Part shown: positions 28,116 through 38,700 of the stretch, in pieces
Numbering within the stretch: position 1 is the stretch's first letter
Layout of the letters: each line of letters starts with the position of its first letter
Assembly (NCBI RefSeq): GCF_028993635.1
Contig: NZ_CP118631.1
Span: forward strand, 992,001 to 1,056,000
DNA length: 64,000 nucleotides
Origin: Mucilaginibacter sp. SJ
GTDB lineage: Bacteria; Bacteroidota; Bacteroidia; Sphingobacteriales; Sphingobacteriaceae
Direction of reading: 5' to 3'
Notes under the pieces: model-generated
The model's database searches: none
Seen by the model: only the letters and a program-made list of their open reading frames with translations
What the model was told of the DNA's origin: nothing
Made by a program: the position numbers and the translations under genes

Positions 28116-29267
28116 CTATTCAACCGGATCAGGAGGTGCTGGCTTGGATGGATCATATATAGCTACAGCTACCCGCGAATCGGCACAGCCATAGTAAAGG
28201 AACCACTTCTTTTTAAAATAAACCATCCCTTCAATAAACACTGTTCCGTTAATATATTGACCACTTTTCTCAAAAGGTTCCATGGGCCTTAAGAAAGGAA
28301 TATCAAGACGTGTTTTGAATTTAGACGGATCTTTTGCATCAAACAAGGCCTGCCCTGCACAGTATGAATTGGCGTTAAACCGAGTGTCCCTGCCTTCGGC
28401 AGGTTTGTTCTTACCGTTGTAAAATAGGATTATACCATTTTTGGTCATCAAAGCAGGCGGGCCGCACTCAGTTAAGTCACTGTCAAAATAACCATCACGC
28501 GGCGACATCAGTTCTTTCAGAGCTCCTTTATTATCGACCACAGGGGTCCAGTCCACCAGGTTTGCCGATGTCGCCGCGTAAACATGATGCTCGCCCCAGT
28601 ATAGCCAATATTTTCCATTTGTTTTAATAATCACTTGTTTACCGTTTATCAACCGGGTTAATATGGATGCCGATTTACTGGCGATATTGAAAAATTTGCC
28701 ATGATAAGCTGTTTCAAATATCGGCCCATGCTTTTTCCAGTGGACGAGGTCTTTTGATGTGGCCACACCTAATCTTGGCAGATCACGGTTCCATTCGGTG
28801 TAAAAAACAACATAGGTACCGCCGGGCGTAACGGCTACGCGGGGGTCCTCACAGCCTCCGGGCCATTCGTACTTTTTAGCAATATCATTATCAGGATACA
28901 GAACCGGGGTTTTCCTTCTGCTAAACCGAATTCCATCAGTGCTTTCGGCATACCCAACACGTGAAGTACGGAAGCCAATACCGATACCGTACAGATCTTC
29001 AGCCCGGTATAATACTATTATTTTATTGTTCCTGACGGTTGCGGCCGGGTTAAAAGTGTCATTGGCTTCCCATTGCACCTGCTTTTTACTCATCGGATCA
29101 AGAAAGCGGGAAACCGTATCCGGCGAAATAATGGGGTTGATATTTGCCGGCCGGGCAAAGCCACCAAACGCCCAGGAAGGCAGGGTATTAACCCGCAATT
29201 GACCATAGCATAGCTGGGCAAGTAATAACGAAAATATAATACTTCCCTTCCGTAAAAAGTTTATCAT
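28116..29267 (-). CDS. Glycoside hydrolase family 130-type protein, secreted
   Basis: The 383-residue protein has a signal peptide (SIIFSLLLAQLCYGQ). It is a five-bladed propeller of the GH130/GH43-like clan with FNPAATVRNNKIIVLYRAED, GIGFRTSRVGYAESTDGI, GGCEDPRVAVTPGGTYVVFY and ATSKDLVHW. GH130 members are mannoside or glucan phosphorylases or hydrolases, and the GGCEDPR motif carries the catalytic Asp of the family. The secreted location suggests a hydrolase acting in the periplasm or outside, since phosphorylases are usually cytoplasmic; this is inference. The gene is divergent from the trehalase gene, sharing a 186-bp control region. Confidence 0.85.
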   Translation of the reverse strand: MINFLRKGSIIFSLLLAQLCYGQLRVNTLPSWAFGGFARPANINPIISPDTVSRFLDPMSKKQVQWEANDTFNPAATVRNNKIIVLYRAEDLYGIGIGFRTSRVGYAESTDGIRFSRRKTPVLYPDNDIAKKYEWPGGCEDPRVAVTPGGTYVVFYTEWNRDLPRLGVATSKDLVHWKKHGPIFETAYHGKFFNIASKSASILTRLINGKQVIIKTNGKYWLYWGEHHVYAATSANLVDWTPVVDNKGALKELMSPRDGYFDSDLTECGPPALMTKNGIILFYNGKNKPAEGRDTRFNANSYCAGQALFDAKDPSKFKTRLDIPFLRPMEPFEKSGQYINGTVFIEGMVYFKKKWFLYYGCADSRVAVAIYDPSKPAPPDPVE

Positions 29268-29384
29268 AATAAATGGCTTATGTGTTTGTTTTTAATTGGT
29301 CCATACTTTGATATCTATTATTTCCCTGCGATAATATCGCACAAAAAACCCTGAAAACAAATCAGATATCGGTTATATTCGTTC

Positions 29385-29415
29385 CAAAAATAGTAAATTT
29401 ATAACCTGTTATAAA
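29385..29415. promoter_or_regulatory. Divergent GH130/trehalase control region with palindrome
   Basis: TTTATAAC-CT-GTTATAAA (29398-29415) is a perfect 8-base inverted repeat, 38 bp before the trehalase ATG. On the minus strand TATTTTTG (29392-29385) fits a -7 element for GH130, though no good -33 element is at the right distance. The palindrome could be an operator for both genes. Confidence 0.4.
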
Positions 29416-29453
29416 CCAATTACCCATCCTGCAAAGGGTATAATTTTAGGCTG

Positions 29454-31046
29454 ATGAGAAAACTTTTTTTACTCGCATTTTTATTCTTTGTAATTAACGC
29501 AAAATCACAAACGCTTACGCCCCGGCAACAATTTCCGGGATTGTTCGAGGCGGTTCAAACTTCAACCATTTTCCCGGATAACAAAACTTTTGTTGATGCT
29601 GTACCCAAACAGGACCCGGCGCTGATCATAAAGGCTTATAACGAACAGAAAGATCAGCCCGGGTTTAACCTGCAGGCATTTGTATTGGCCAATTTTAACG
29701 TACCTGTATCGCATAACAATTTTCAAACTGATATATCTGCTGGTATCCGCAAACATATTGATACTTTGTGGCAGGTTTTACAACGCCGACCGGATGAAGC
29801 AAAACCTTTTTCATCAACCCTGGCACTGCCTAACCCCTACATTGTGCCTGGCGGCAGGTTCAGAGAAATTTACTATTGGGACTCGTATTTTACCATGTTG
29901 GGTTTACAGGAAAGCCACCAGGTTAAAGTGATCCGCAATATGGTCGAAAACTTTGCTTACCTCATTGATAAATATGGCTTTATACCCAACGGCAATCGAA
30001 GTTATTATCTTACCCGTTCGCAACCGCCATTTTTTGCTATGATGGTAAACCTGTTGGCAAAAATTGACGGAGAGAAAGTATTGGTGCATTTCAGGCCGCA
30101 ATTGATCAAAGAATATGAGTATTGGATGCATGGATGGGAGGCTGTACAAGCCAACCAGGCCACACACCGGGTTGTACGAATGCCGGATGGGCAGATATTG
30201 AACCGTTATTGGGACGAAAGTGATGAACCCCGCGAAGAATCATATATAAAAGATGTTAATGCCGCCAAAGAAAGCAAACAACCGGCAGCACAATTTTACC
30301 GCAACGTGCGGGCAGCGGCGGCTTCGGGTTGGGATTTCAGTACGCGCTGGTTTGATGAATCGGGTAAGTTGCCAACTATACAAACCACCGATATTATACC
30401 GGTTGATTTGAATTGCCTATTATATAACCTGGAAATGACTATTGCACGAAGTTTAAACCAACTTTCAAATGCAAAGCTTGCCAAAATGTATAGATATAGG
30501 GCAAACAGCCGCAAAAATGCTATCCTGAAATATTGCTGGAACCAAAAAACAGGCTGGTTTGATGATTACAACTGGCAGCTGAAACAACTATCTGCCGTGG
30601 AAACACTTGCAGGTGAGTTCCCTCTCGAATTTAAAATTGCCAACGATGAGCAAGCCCGCCTTGTGGCCGACGGGCTTAAAAATAATTTCCTGAAACCCGG
30701 CGGACTGGTTACTACCCTCAACTTCTCCGGCCAGCAGTGGGATGCACCCAATGGCTGGGCCCCGCTGCAATACATAGCTATAGACGGGCTTGAAAAGTAC
30801 AATTACAATACACTGGCCAAAGAAATAGCCACCCGCTGGCTTAAACTTAACATCCGGGTGTTTAAACAAACGGGCAAATTGCTTGAAAAGTACAATGTGG
30901 TTGATACCCAATTAACTGCCGGCGGTGGTGAATACCCCCTACAAGATGGTTTCGGCTGGACAAATGGGGTATTACTGCACTTAGTAAACAGGTATCATAT
31001 TGATACCCAGCAATTAGAAAGGGCTCCGGCAGAAGTTCAGAACTAA
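29454..31046 (+). CDS. treA: Periplasmic trehalase (GH37)
   Basis: The 530-residue protein begins with a signal peptide (LFLLAFLFFVINAKSQ). Both GH37 signatures are present: GGRFREIYYWDSYFTMLGL (~128-146) and QWDAPNGWAPLQ (~429). The glycine-rich C-terminal motif GGGGEYPLQDGFGWTNGV also matches, as does RAAAASGWDFSTRWF, which carries a catalytic Asp. It hydrolyses alpha,alpha-trehalose to two glucose molecules with inversion, here in the periplasm. The length fits the family (500-560). It is transcribed away from GH130 and converges on GH65, which also includes trehalose-active enzymes, so the block probably handles trehalose or related alpha-glucosides. Confidence 0.93.
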   Translation: MRKLFLLAFLFFVINAKSQTLTPRQQFPGLFEAVQTSTIFPDNKTFVDAVPKQDPALIIKAYNEQKDQPGFNLQAFVLANFNVPVSHNNFQTDISAGIRKHIDTLWQVLQRRPDEAKPFSSTLALPNPYIVPGGRFREIYYWDSYFTMLGLQESHQVKVIRNMVENFAYLIDKYGFIPNGNRSYYLTRSQPPFFAMMVNLLAKIDGEKVLVHFRPQLIKEYEYWMHGWEAVQANQATHRVVRMPDGQILNRYWDESDEPREESYIKDVNAAKESKQPAAQFYRNVRAAAASGWDFSTRWFDESGKLPTIQTTDIIPVDLNCLLYNLEMTIARSLNQLSNAKLAKMYRYRANSRKNAILKYCWNQKTGWFDDYNWQLKQLSAVETLAGEFPLEFKIANDEQARLVADGLKNNFLKPGGLVTTLNFSGQQWDAPNGWAPLQYIAIDGLEKYNYNTLAKEIATRWLKLNIRVFKQTGKLLEKYNVVDTQLTAGGGEYPLQDGFGWTNGVLLHLVNRYHIDTQQLERAPAEVQN

Positions 31047-31074
31047 GTACCTGGTAAAGCAAGTTTCAGAAGCC

Positions 31075-31108
31075 AGACTGACGAAGTTTTTAAAAACTTC
31101 GTCAGTCT
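31075..31108. terminator. Perfect 34-base palindrome between convergent genes
   Basis: AGACTGACGAAGTTTTT is followed directly by its exact complement. With the central T5A5 it can terminate the rightward trehalase and the leftward GH65 transcripts. Confidence 0.8.
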
Positions 31109-31180
31109 TCCATTCGCCAGTTCTCTCTCTGTCAAACGCAGGAGATGTTAAAGGGCATAATGTATAAAGTTATAAAACAG

Positions 31181-33226
31181 TTACTTTATTGTATAAGTAG
31201 CCTTATCCATTCCCACGCCTGTAATTTTCAATGATTTCCAGTTAGCAGGCAACTTGCTTTTAACTTGTACTATACCGGTTGGTGTAATATCCAAACCGCC
31301 AAAACCCATGAGCAAGCTTTGAATAATACCACCTGCGCCTGTAGCAAAATACGGATTGGTTCCACCTTTTGTTTCGGCAATTACCCGGAATGGCGGGTTT
31401 AGATTAGGTTCGTAAGCATCCTTAAAAAAGTGAAATGCCTTTTCGCCATTACCCAACCGCGAGTATAATAAGGCAAAAACGGCCTGGGTCATGGCAGGAG
31501 TACCTTCGTTAGGTACACGGGTTTCATAATATTCAAGGTCTTTCTTAATTTGTGCCGGATCGGTTATTGTTTTAAGCGGATAAGCTAACAGGTTAACATC
31601 AGCCTGTTTAATTCCTTCACCTTTATAAGAAGCATGTTCGCTGGTAACGCCATTATCCAACTTCAGGATCGGGATGTTTTGAGCAACATTTACCCAATCG
31701 GCATCGGCCTTTTCTCCCAGGATTTTGGCAGCAGCGGTAGCATTTAGCAAGTTAGCTTTCGCTGCGGCATTGGTGAAAGCATTATTGTCAATGTTTTCGG
31801 CCCATTCATCTGCAGCTACTACGTTTTTAATATCGTAATGACCGGGTCCATTGCGTTCAACTCTGCTTGCCCAGAAATCAGCAGTGGCTGAAAGTATTGG
31901 CCAACCTTTTTCTTTTAGCCATTGTTTATCCTGGGTTACGCAATAGTAATTCCACGCGGCCAGCGCTACATCCGCAGTAATATGGTGCTCAAACGGACCG
32001 CTCAACGCCCAAACCGGTGTTTCCTCTACCCCACTGTCAGCACTTTCCCAGGGGAACATCGCTCCTTTATACCCATGCGAAAAAGCATTTTTACGCGCGG
32101 CATCCAATCGTTCAAACCGGTATTCAACCATAGATTTGGCAATGTCGGGGTGTAAAACCAGCATAGCCGGATACATCCAAACATCACAATCCCAAAAAAC
32201 GTGGCCATTGTAACCCAACCCCGAAAGTCCCATGGGTGAAGGTGAGTATGCTGTGCCAGCCCTCGAGAATGAATATAAATGATATAACATGCTGTGAATA
32301 TCCTGCTGCGATTGATCGTCGCCTTCTATTTGGATATCGCTTGTCCACAGCTCACTCCAGGCCTTATTATGAAATTTAATTAGCCTGTCCCGACCTTCCA
32401 ATTTGGCAAAAATGGTGAGGCGTTCGGCTTCATTCAGTGGGTCGACATGGTGTGCTGAAGTTATGGATGAACCAGTTACCGCATAATTATAAGTTTGCCC
32501 CGCAGCTATTGACTTGCTAAACTTCATAAGGTGCATGTTATTGTCCCACATTTCATGAATAATGCGCGGCTCTTGTCCATGCGGTTCATTGAATAAGAAC
32601 GAAGTAGATGCACATAACTGCATTTTACCTGTAGGGCTCTTTGCTGTTGAAGTAAGCAAACTAATGGTTACATGCGGTCTGTCGATTTCGTTATAATAAT
32701 TCTGCACTTCTTTGAGCGCATCGGGCGCTTCCATTACACTGGCCGATGTAATGTTGATGGCCTGTTTTGCTGTTACCGAAACATCCATCAAAACGGTAAA
32801 GGGCAGTTGCCGCAGCGAGTAATAAGTATATTTTATGGTCGCTTTATCGGCATAATCAAAGGTAGTAGTGAAGGCGGCGTGTTGCATATCCAATTCCTGC
32901 TTAAAATTGTTAATACTTTTAGCATCGATCCGTCTGCCATCTATTTCAAGGTACATATTAAGCAGGTTAAAACTGTTCAGGAAATTGCTTACCCGCCCCC
33001 TGCCGTACAGATCATAGGCGCCGGCCAGTACTACATTTTTAACCTTGAAAGGCTCCGGTGCTGATACTATCCCAATCATCCCGTTGGCTACGGTAATTCC
33101 GTAATAGTTTGCATGATCAATTTTGTCGGCTTTAATTTTCCATGGATCGATGCTTTGCGCCTCAGACACAGCAGGTGTTAGCAAAGCGAAAAACAAGCTC
33201 AATTTAAATATCTTGTTCAAAATCAA
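31181..33226 (-). CDS. Glycoside hydrolase family 65 protein, secreted
   Basis: The 681-residue protein has a signal peptide ending PAVSEAQ. GH65 features are GLGYNGHVFWDCDVWMYPAM, RLDAARKNAFSHGYKGAMFP, WESADSGVEETP and ADEWAENIDNNAFTNA, where the Glu of DEW aligns with the general acid of the family. GH65 contains trehalose, kojibiose and maltose phosphorylases and acid trehalases. A secreted form, unlikely to meet much phosphate, favours a hydrolase, but specificity cannot be read from the sequence. The gene starts 25 bp after the haloperoxidase-like gene, so the two are probably co-transcribed. Confidence 0.88.
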   Translation of the reverse strand: MILNKIFKLSLFFALLTPAVSEAQSIDPWKIKADKIDHANYYGITVANGMIGIVSAPEPFKVKNVVLAGAYDLYGRGRVSNFLNSFNLLNMYLEIDGRRIDAKSINNFKQELDMQHAAFTTTFDYADKATIKYTYYSLRQLPFTVLMDVSVTAKQAINITSASVMEAPDALKEVQNYYNEIDRPHVTISLLTSTAKSPTGKMQLCASTSFLFNEPHGQEPRIIHEMWDNNMHLMKFSKSIAAGQTYNYAVTGSSITSAHHVDPLNEAERLTIFAKLEGRDRLIKFHNKAWSELWTSDIQIEGDDQSQQDIHSMLYHLYSFSRAGTAYSPSPMGLSGLGYNGHVFWDCDVWMYPAMLVLHPDIAKSMVEYRFERLDAARKNAFSHGYKGAMFPWESADSGVEETPVWALSGPFEHHITADVALAAWNYYCVTQDKQWLKEKGWPILSATADFWASRVERNGPGHYDIKNVVAADEWAENIDNNAFTNAAAKANLLNATAAAKILGEKADADWVNVAQNIPILKLDNGVTSEHASYKGEGIKQADVNLLAYPLKTITDPAQIKKDLEYYETRVPNEGTPAMTQAVFALLYSRLGNGEKAFHFFKDAYEPNLNPPFRVIAETKGGTNPYFATGAGGIIQSLLMGFGGLDITPTGIVQVKSKLPANWKSLKITGVGMDKATYTIK

Positions 33227-33251
33227 TTATTTAATAAAAATAAATAAAATA

Positions 33252-34580
33252 CTACTTAATTTTTAATTGTAACTTTTTCACCACCAGTTGACCAATCTCG
33301 GCGCCTTGTTTATTGCCCACAATACAGGCATTCTTAAAATGGATTCCTCCCATTACCCTTGACATCCCTGCTGATTTCGCGGCCGCCCGGAATGATTTAA
33401 AAGAAAGCGGATCGATCCCAAACTCCATTTCTGATGAATCTGTATATGCAAAATTATCACCGATCCTATTGGTAAGTACTTCGGCCGCGGCTGCCGAAAT
33501 TACAGCATGGCCGCTACTATACTCCGGAAAGGGAGGCGTTTGAATATATGGGCGCCATTCGGCATCCATATATTTGGTAATTATGGTTTCGGGGCGAACG
33601 TAATTTGAGCGGTATTTAAGGTACCAGCAATTAATAAAGCCATCAAACAGAGCGATCGCCGTTTCGGTATAAACGCTTACTGTGGTTCCAAAATCAAATT
33701 TTTTAATTCTTGTGCCAATTGCGGTAATATTCATCCAGTGCCCTCCCGGCGAAAACTTCTTGGTCGCGAACGATGCATGGCCTACGACGTTGAGTTTAAA
33801 GGCATTATCATCCCAAAAATCGGCCTGATGTTTCTCTTCTTTGGTTAGGCTGTCAACTATTTGCTTTACTTCAAGCGCCTGTTTGTAAAAAGGACTGTTA
33901 TGGTCTTTAACATTGAAAGCCGGCGGATCGGGCGGAATAAATTGAGCTGTAGAATCCAGCACCATGGGCCTGATCTCACCCCAATGGGCCTCAAGGGCCT
34001 GCGCGTACATGGGCGGCGTGGGAATCCAACGGCCATCCTGCTGTTTTACCGTGTATTTACTTGCCGACCGAGTTTGTGCGTAATGATCGCCTTTGCTCCA
34101 CTTTAATATAAATTTAGCGACTTTATCAGCGTAGTTTACAGAGCCTTCGAATAAAACCGACGGCATACCTGCATCTTTAGCCTTCTTTTGAAGCTCATCA
34201 ACATACTGATCCATACTTCCTTCCGGAAACGTTACCGCGTTGCCAACCGTGCAAAAGGCAAGCAACGAAGCAAACTGGTAATCAACAGCAGTATCTTTTG
34301 ATGCTTTGGGTACGGCCGGTAAGTGTTTGATTTGCCCGGCTAAAGATCTAAAATGCTCAGGATCGCCGGAAGCTATAACTTCATAGGCCGCTATATTGGC
34401 ATATACATAATTACGGGAGGCTGTAACCGGCGGAAAGTTATTTTCCAGTACAATATCATTAAGTTTTTTAACGGTTATACGATAAAGTTCGGGATCGTGG
34501 AGTACTTTTTCATAGTAGGGCTTTTTACAGGAAGTGAATAAAAGTAATACACCGGCAAGGCAAAATAAAAAGGATCTCAT
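33252..34580 (-). CDS. Vanadium-dependent haloperoxidase/PAP2-fold lipoprotein
   Basis: The 442-residue protein has a lipoprotein leader (LAGVLLLFTSCKKPY, Cys ~18). The three vanadate/phosphate-binding motifs are visible: K-x6-R-P (KYRSNYVRPE), S-G-H (YSSGHAVISAA) and S-R-x3-G-x-H (SRVMGGIHF). These belong to the PAP2/vanadium chloroperoxidase superfamily, which either hydrolyses phosphate esters or oxidises halides with peroxide. Bacteroidota lipoproteins of this type often sit beside SusC/SusD and CRTAC1 genes, as here, without a proven reaction. It heads an operon with GH65. Confidence 0.88.
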   Translation of the reverse strand: MRSFLFCLAGVLLLFTSCKKPYYEKVLHDPELYRITVKKLNDIVLENNFPPVTASRNYVYANIAAYEVIASGDPEHFRSLAGQIKHLPAVPKASKDTAVDYQFASLLAFCTVGNAVTFPEGSMDQYVDELQKKAKDAGMPSVLFEGSVNYADKVAKFILKWSKGDHYAQTRSASKYTVKQQDGRWIPTPPMYAQALEAHWGEIRPMVLDSTAQFIPPDPPAFNVKDHNSPFYKQALEVKQIVDSLTKEEKHQADFWDDNAFKLNVVGHASFATKKFSPGGHWMNITAIGTRIKKFDFGTTVSVYTETAIALFDGFINCWYLKYRSNYVRPETIITKYMDAEWRPYIQTPPFPEYSSGHAVISAAAAEVLTNRIGDNFAYTDSSEMEFGIDPLSFKSFRAAAKSAGMSRVMGGIHFKNACIVGNKQGAEIGQLVVKKLQLKIK

Positions 34581-34827
34581 AAGTTATAAAATAGGTTAAA
34601 AACCGAACAGATACACAAGGAGAAAATCTGCTGGTTTTTTAATTGATCAACAGCCAATATAGGCTTTTTTTAGTACGCTACAGCATATTTACATTAGTTT
34701 TTTAACCCGATGAGGCACTTTTTTTATTTAATCAACAGGCGATATATTTTATAACAATATGCACCTGTTAATCCATCTGATATTATTAAATTTATCACCC
34801 CAAGGTATCCGCCTTTTTATAAACTAA

Positions 34828-35757
34828 ATGAAGAAGATCTTTTTTATTATACTCACCATTATCGTAATTATTGTAGTAGCTAACATTTTGCTTCCCGAAA
34901 AACCTGTTATAGCACAAGACCTGTCAATTGATATCTCCGATGTTATTGCTGGAAAATTCCTCACCACCGAAAGCGGATGGGATAAATGGTGGCCCGGCAC
35001 CAAAACCGGGGACAGGCAATACAATTTTAGAGGTGCAAAGATCAGTATCGATAAAATGACCAATAGCAGTACCTATCTTAAATTGAAAAAAGATAACCTG
35101 ACCTTTAACGGCAAGATAAGTTATTTCGCCGACGCCGAAGGTTCTGTCAAGTTTAAATGGGATGCTGTTGATGAGAATAACGCCCAATTTTTATCACGGA
35201 TAACTAATTATTTCAAAACCAGAGATGTCGAAAACCAGGTTGCGGAAATTTTACTTAGCCTTAAACATTTCCTTGAGGATGAAAGAAACGCATATGGCTA
35301 TAGGATCTACTTAAATCATGCTAAAGACACAGTTTTGCTCGTTTCAGCTAATACCTATCCAATATACCCCTCATTACAAGCCATTTACAACACCGTTACA
35401 ACCCTGCAACAACAGGCTGTCGGCCAGGGCGCCAAACAAACCAACTTCCCTATGCTTAACGTTACACAAACAGATGAACACGAATACCAGGTTAACGTTG
35501 CGCTTCCAATCAACAAAAAGATCACTCCTTTTCAAAAAACAAGTATAAACAACATACCTAAGGGGGGAAATTTATTGGTGGCCGATGTACGTGGCGGACA
35601 AGGTACGGTTAACAACGCCCTGGCACAAATGAAGATATACATGAAAGATCACAGGTTGATATCACCTGCCATGCCTTTTCAATTGCTTGTTACCGATAGA
35701 CTGGCACAAAAGGACACCTCAAAATGGATAACTAAAATATATTATCCAATATTGTGA
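34828..35757 (+). CDS. Membrane-anchored SRPBCC/GyrI-like ligand-binding protein
   Basis: The 309-residue protein starts with one hydrophobic helix (IFFIILTIIVIIVVANILL) that anchors it in the membrane. The middle (~45-180) resembles a degenerate SRPBCC domain. The C-terminal ~160-309 resembles the GyrI-like small-molecule-binding fold (NYVALPINKK-type strand, NIPKGGNLLVADVRGG, WITKIYYPIL). Similar fusions exist in Bacteroidota with unknown ligands. The stop lies 7 bp from the end of the convergent CRTAC1 gene, with no terminator between. Fold calls are from memory of pattern, not a search. Confidence 0.6.
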   Translation: MKKIFFIILTIIVIIVVANILLPEKPVIAQDLSIDISDVIAGKFLTTESGWDKWWPGTKTGDRQYNFRGAKISIDKMTNSSTYLKLKKDNLTFNGKISYFADAEGSVKFKWDAVDENNAQFLSRITNYFKTRDVENQVAEILLSLKHFLEDERNAYGYRIYLNHAKDTVLLVSANTYPIYPSLQAIYNTVTTLQQQAVGQGAKQTNFPMLNVTQTDEHEYQVNVALPINKKITPFQKTSINNIPKGGNLLVADVRGGQGTVNNALAQMKIYMKDHRLISPAMPFQLLVTDRLAQKDTSKWITKIYYPIL

Positions 35758-35764
35758 TATTACG

Positions 35765-38700
35765 CTACTTGCTTAGTAACATTAACCGGCCATCATAGGT
35801 AACCGTGAGATAAGTATTGAAGTTAGTTGCCGTTTTCACTGGCGCCAGGTAAGTAATTTCCTGGGGGTTAATAGCCCCGTTTATTAAATAAGTTGGTGCA
35901 TCAAATTGCTTTTTCTGTTTGTTGTAGTGTAAGCCAGCCAGACCGAGCGCATCGTACTTCCCTTCATAGGGCACAACGCCCCAAAAGTTTCCATTCAGCA
36001 ATATATCGCCATTGTTATATTTTAGCATCGATTTAATTGGGGCCTGCTGATAAAGATATGGCAGTGCAGTAACCGAAGCAGCATGCAATACATCGCTCAC
36101 AAAAATACTATTGAACTGGTTTACACTTAAACGATCATTGTCATCCAGTTTGTCCTTAAATACCTCAGTGGTGGTTTTATCGGCCATTTTTTGATAGCTG
36201 AGCCATTCTTTTTTAAGGTAGGGCAGTTCCTGCTCCAAATCATTTTTAGGGCGGAACGGGTAATAGAGGCCTTTATAAAAATATGATAATATCAAATCGT
36301 TTTTGCCATCCTTGTCCAAATCGGTATTATAGGCATAAAGCGGCTGATCGGCAGTAACATTATATTTATTATTCAATCCCCAATTGCCGGCGATAAGGTC
36401 GGCCTTGCCGTCGCCATCTATATCGCTTATGATAGCCGACTGCCACCAGCCTTTTTCCTTATCCAAAACCGGTGATGAAAAACGATTTAATTTTTTTCCA
36501 TCATTCAGGAAAATGTAAACGGGTTGCCACTCGGCCGTAATCAGCAGATCGGGCTTGCCATTGTGATCGATATCAGCAATTGTTATACTGGTGACATATT
36601 GCAGGTTCGTGATTTGATCATATGCCTTATCGTTACTTATTTCAAACTTTCCGTTCCCTTTATTTATCAATATCGACGATGGCACGACAGCCGTGTAGTC
36701 TTTAAATGAAACGGCGCTGATAAATAAAATATCGTTCAGCCCATCTCCGTTAAAATCAAACAGCGTAATTTTTGATGCCTGGTAATTGAGGTTTGGTAAA
36801 CGCTGATATTCAAACTGGAAATTGCCCTTATTGAGATATAACCGTGGCTGTACCAATTTCTCTGTTTCCTGGAAAGGATGGTTAGCGCTGATCACGATCA
36901 GATCGGCCTTACCATCGTTATTTACATCAGCCCATACAGCCTGCTCATCCGCAGTATATTTATCCTGATCAAATAATGGTACTTTCACTTTGGTAAATCC
37001 CCCCGATTTATCACCTGCAAGTATGTATTTTTCTTCGTCGGCTATGCCCCCTACATAAATATCATCAATGCCATCATTATTGGCATCAGCTACAGCAACT
37101 GCGGGGGTGTGCTGTAAATAGGTGTGCGGCAAAAGCGAATAATAGTTAAAGTCGGGAGTGTCGAAAGTTTTAACGTTGGCTAAAAGCTTTGCTTGTATAG
37201 ATTTGCTGTCAAACTGTTTTTTATCGCTGATGAAAGCTTCAATAACCTCAGCTATAGGTTTACTATTTTCAACTGCTTTAGGGTTATATCTTAAAGTAGT
37301 TTTCTGACCGGGCCTAAAATCATTCACCACTTCATAACTATTGTCAGGCCATACCACTAACAACGATTCTGGTTTATCGTCAGGGGCAAATGTAAAAAGC
37401 AGTTCGTTATTCAAATTACTTTCGTACGCGCTGCTGGTTTGTATTTCCTGGTGATCGAGATGATGCTTTGACTTAAGGAAAAATTTAGTACCGATGCCAT
37501 CACGGTTTAAAAGGTTATATTTTACAGTGTATTTAAGATAGCCCGGCTTGCTTTCTTTGCGGCCCTCCATTGTGGTATTGTTATAGATATATGCCGGCTC
37601 ATCCATGTTGTTGGTCACAATATCGAGATCGCCATCATTATCTAAATCAACGGCAACAGATCCTGCCGATATAGATGCCTGCTGCATATCGTTGCCGTTA
37701 GAAACATCTGTAAATTTCAATTTATCCTCACCGTGATAAAAGTAATTATGCACACCGCCTTCGGGCATTCTGTTGATCTTGTCCTTATCAAAAACGCGAT
37801 TTTGTTTATATGCCTGCATAACCATGGGGTCACCAAGATATTTCAGGTAGTCCATATCATTGAGACGGCGTTTAATACCGTTGGAGAAGAACATATCTTT
37901 CATTCCGTCCATATCAAAATCCTGCACCAGTGGCGACCATGTCCAATCCGTAGCAGAGTTCCCGCTGTACAAACTCAGGTCGACAAACTTATTGCCGTTG
38001 CCTACGTTCAATTGCATACAATTTTTTGAATATTGATAGTAATACCCGGCATTAACTTCCTGATTATAAATATCCAAAGGTTCGTCGTTGATGGTTGATC
38101 GTAACACCTTCATTTCCTCCGGAAGCATGTCGGTGCTAAGCACATCTAAATGGCCATCCTGGTTGATATCACTGATAGTATTCCCCATTGAAAAAAGGCT
38201 CGTATGTCCGAACGCACTTTTCAACTCTTCTTTAAATGTGCCGTTATGTTGGTTAACGTAGTAATAGTCCTGCTCAAAAAAGTCGTTACTTACATAAAGA
38301 TCATCCCAGCCATCATTATTCAAATCACCTACACTCACACCTAATCCGTAACCAATTGGCGCCGAATAAATGCCTGAACCCGCAGTTACATCTGTAAAGT
38401 GTCCATTGTCATTCCTGAAAAGATGATCGCCGGCATCATGGCTGTATTTAAACCTTTGGGTTGAATCGCCATAGGTATCATTACTATGAACTGATGAAGT
38501 AAGCAGGAACATATCCAGATCGCCGTCTTTATCATAATCAAAAAACGAAGCCTGGGTAGAAAGTCCTGCAAAATCGATCCCATATTTGGCCGCGCTTTCG
38601 GTAAAAGTTAAATTACCGTTATTGATGTAAAGCTGATTTTTACCTTTAAAGGTTTTATAACCTGACACCACGCTTACGTAGATATCTTTAAATCCATCGC

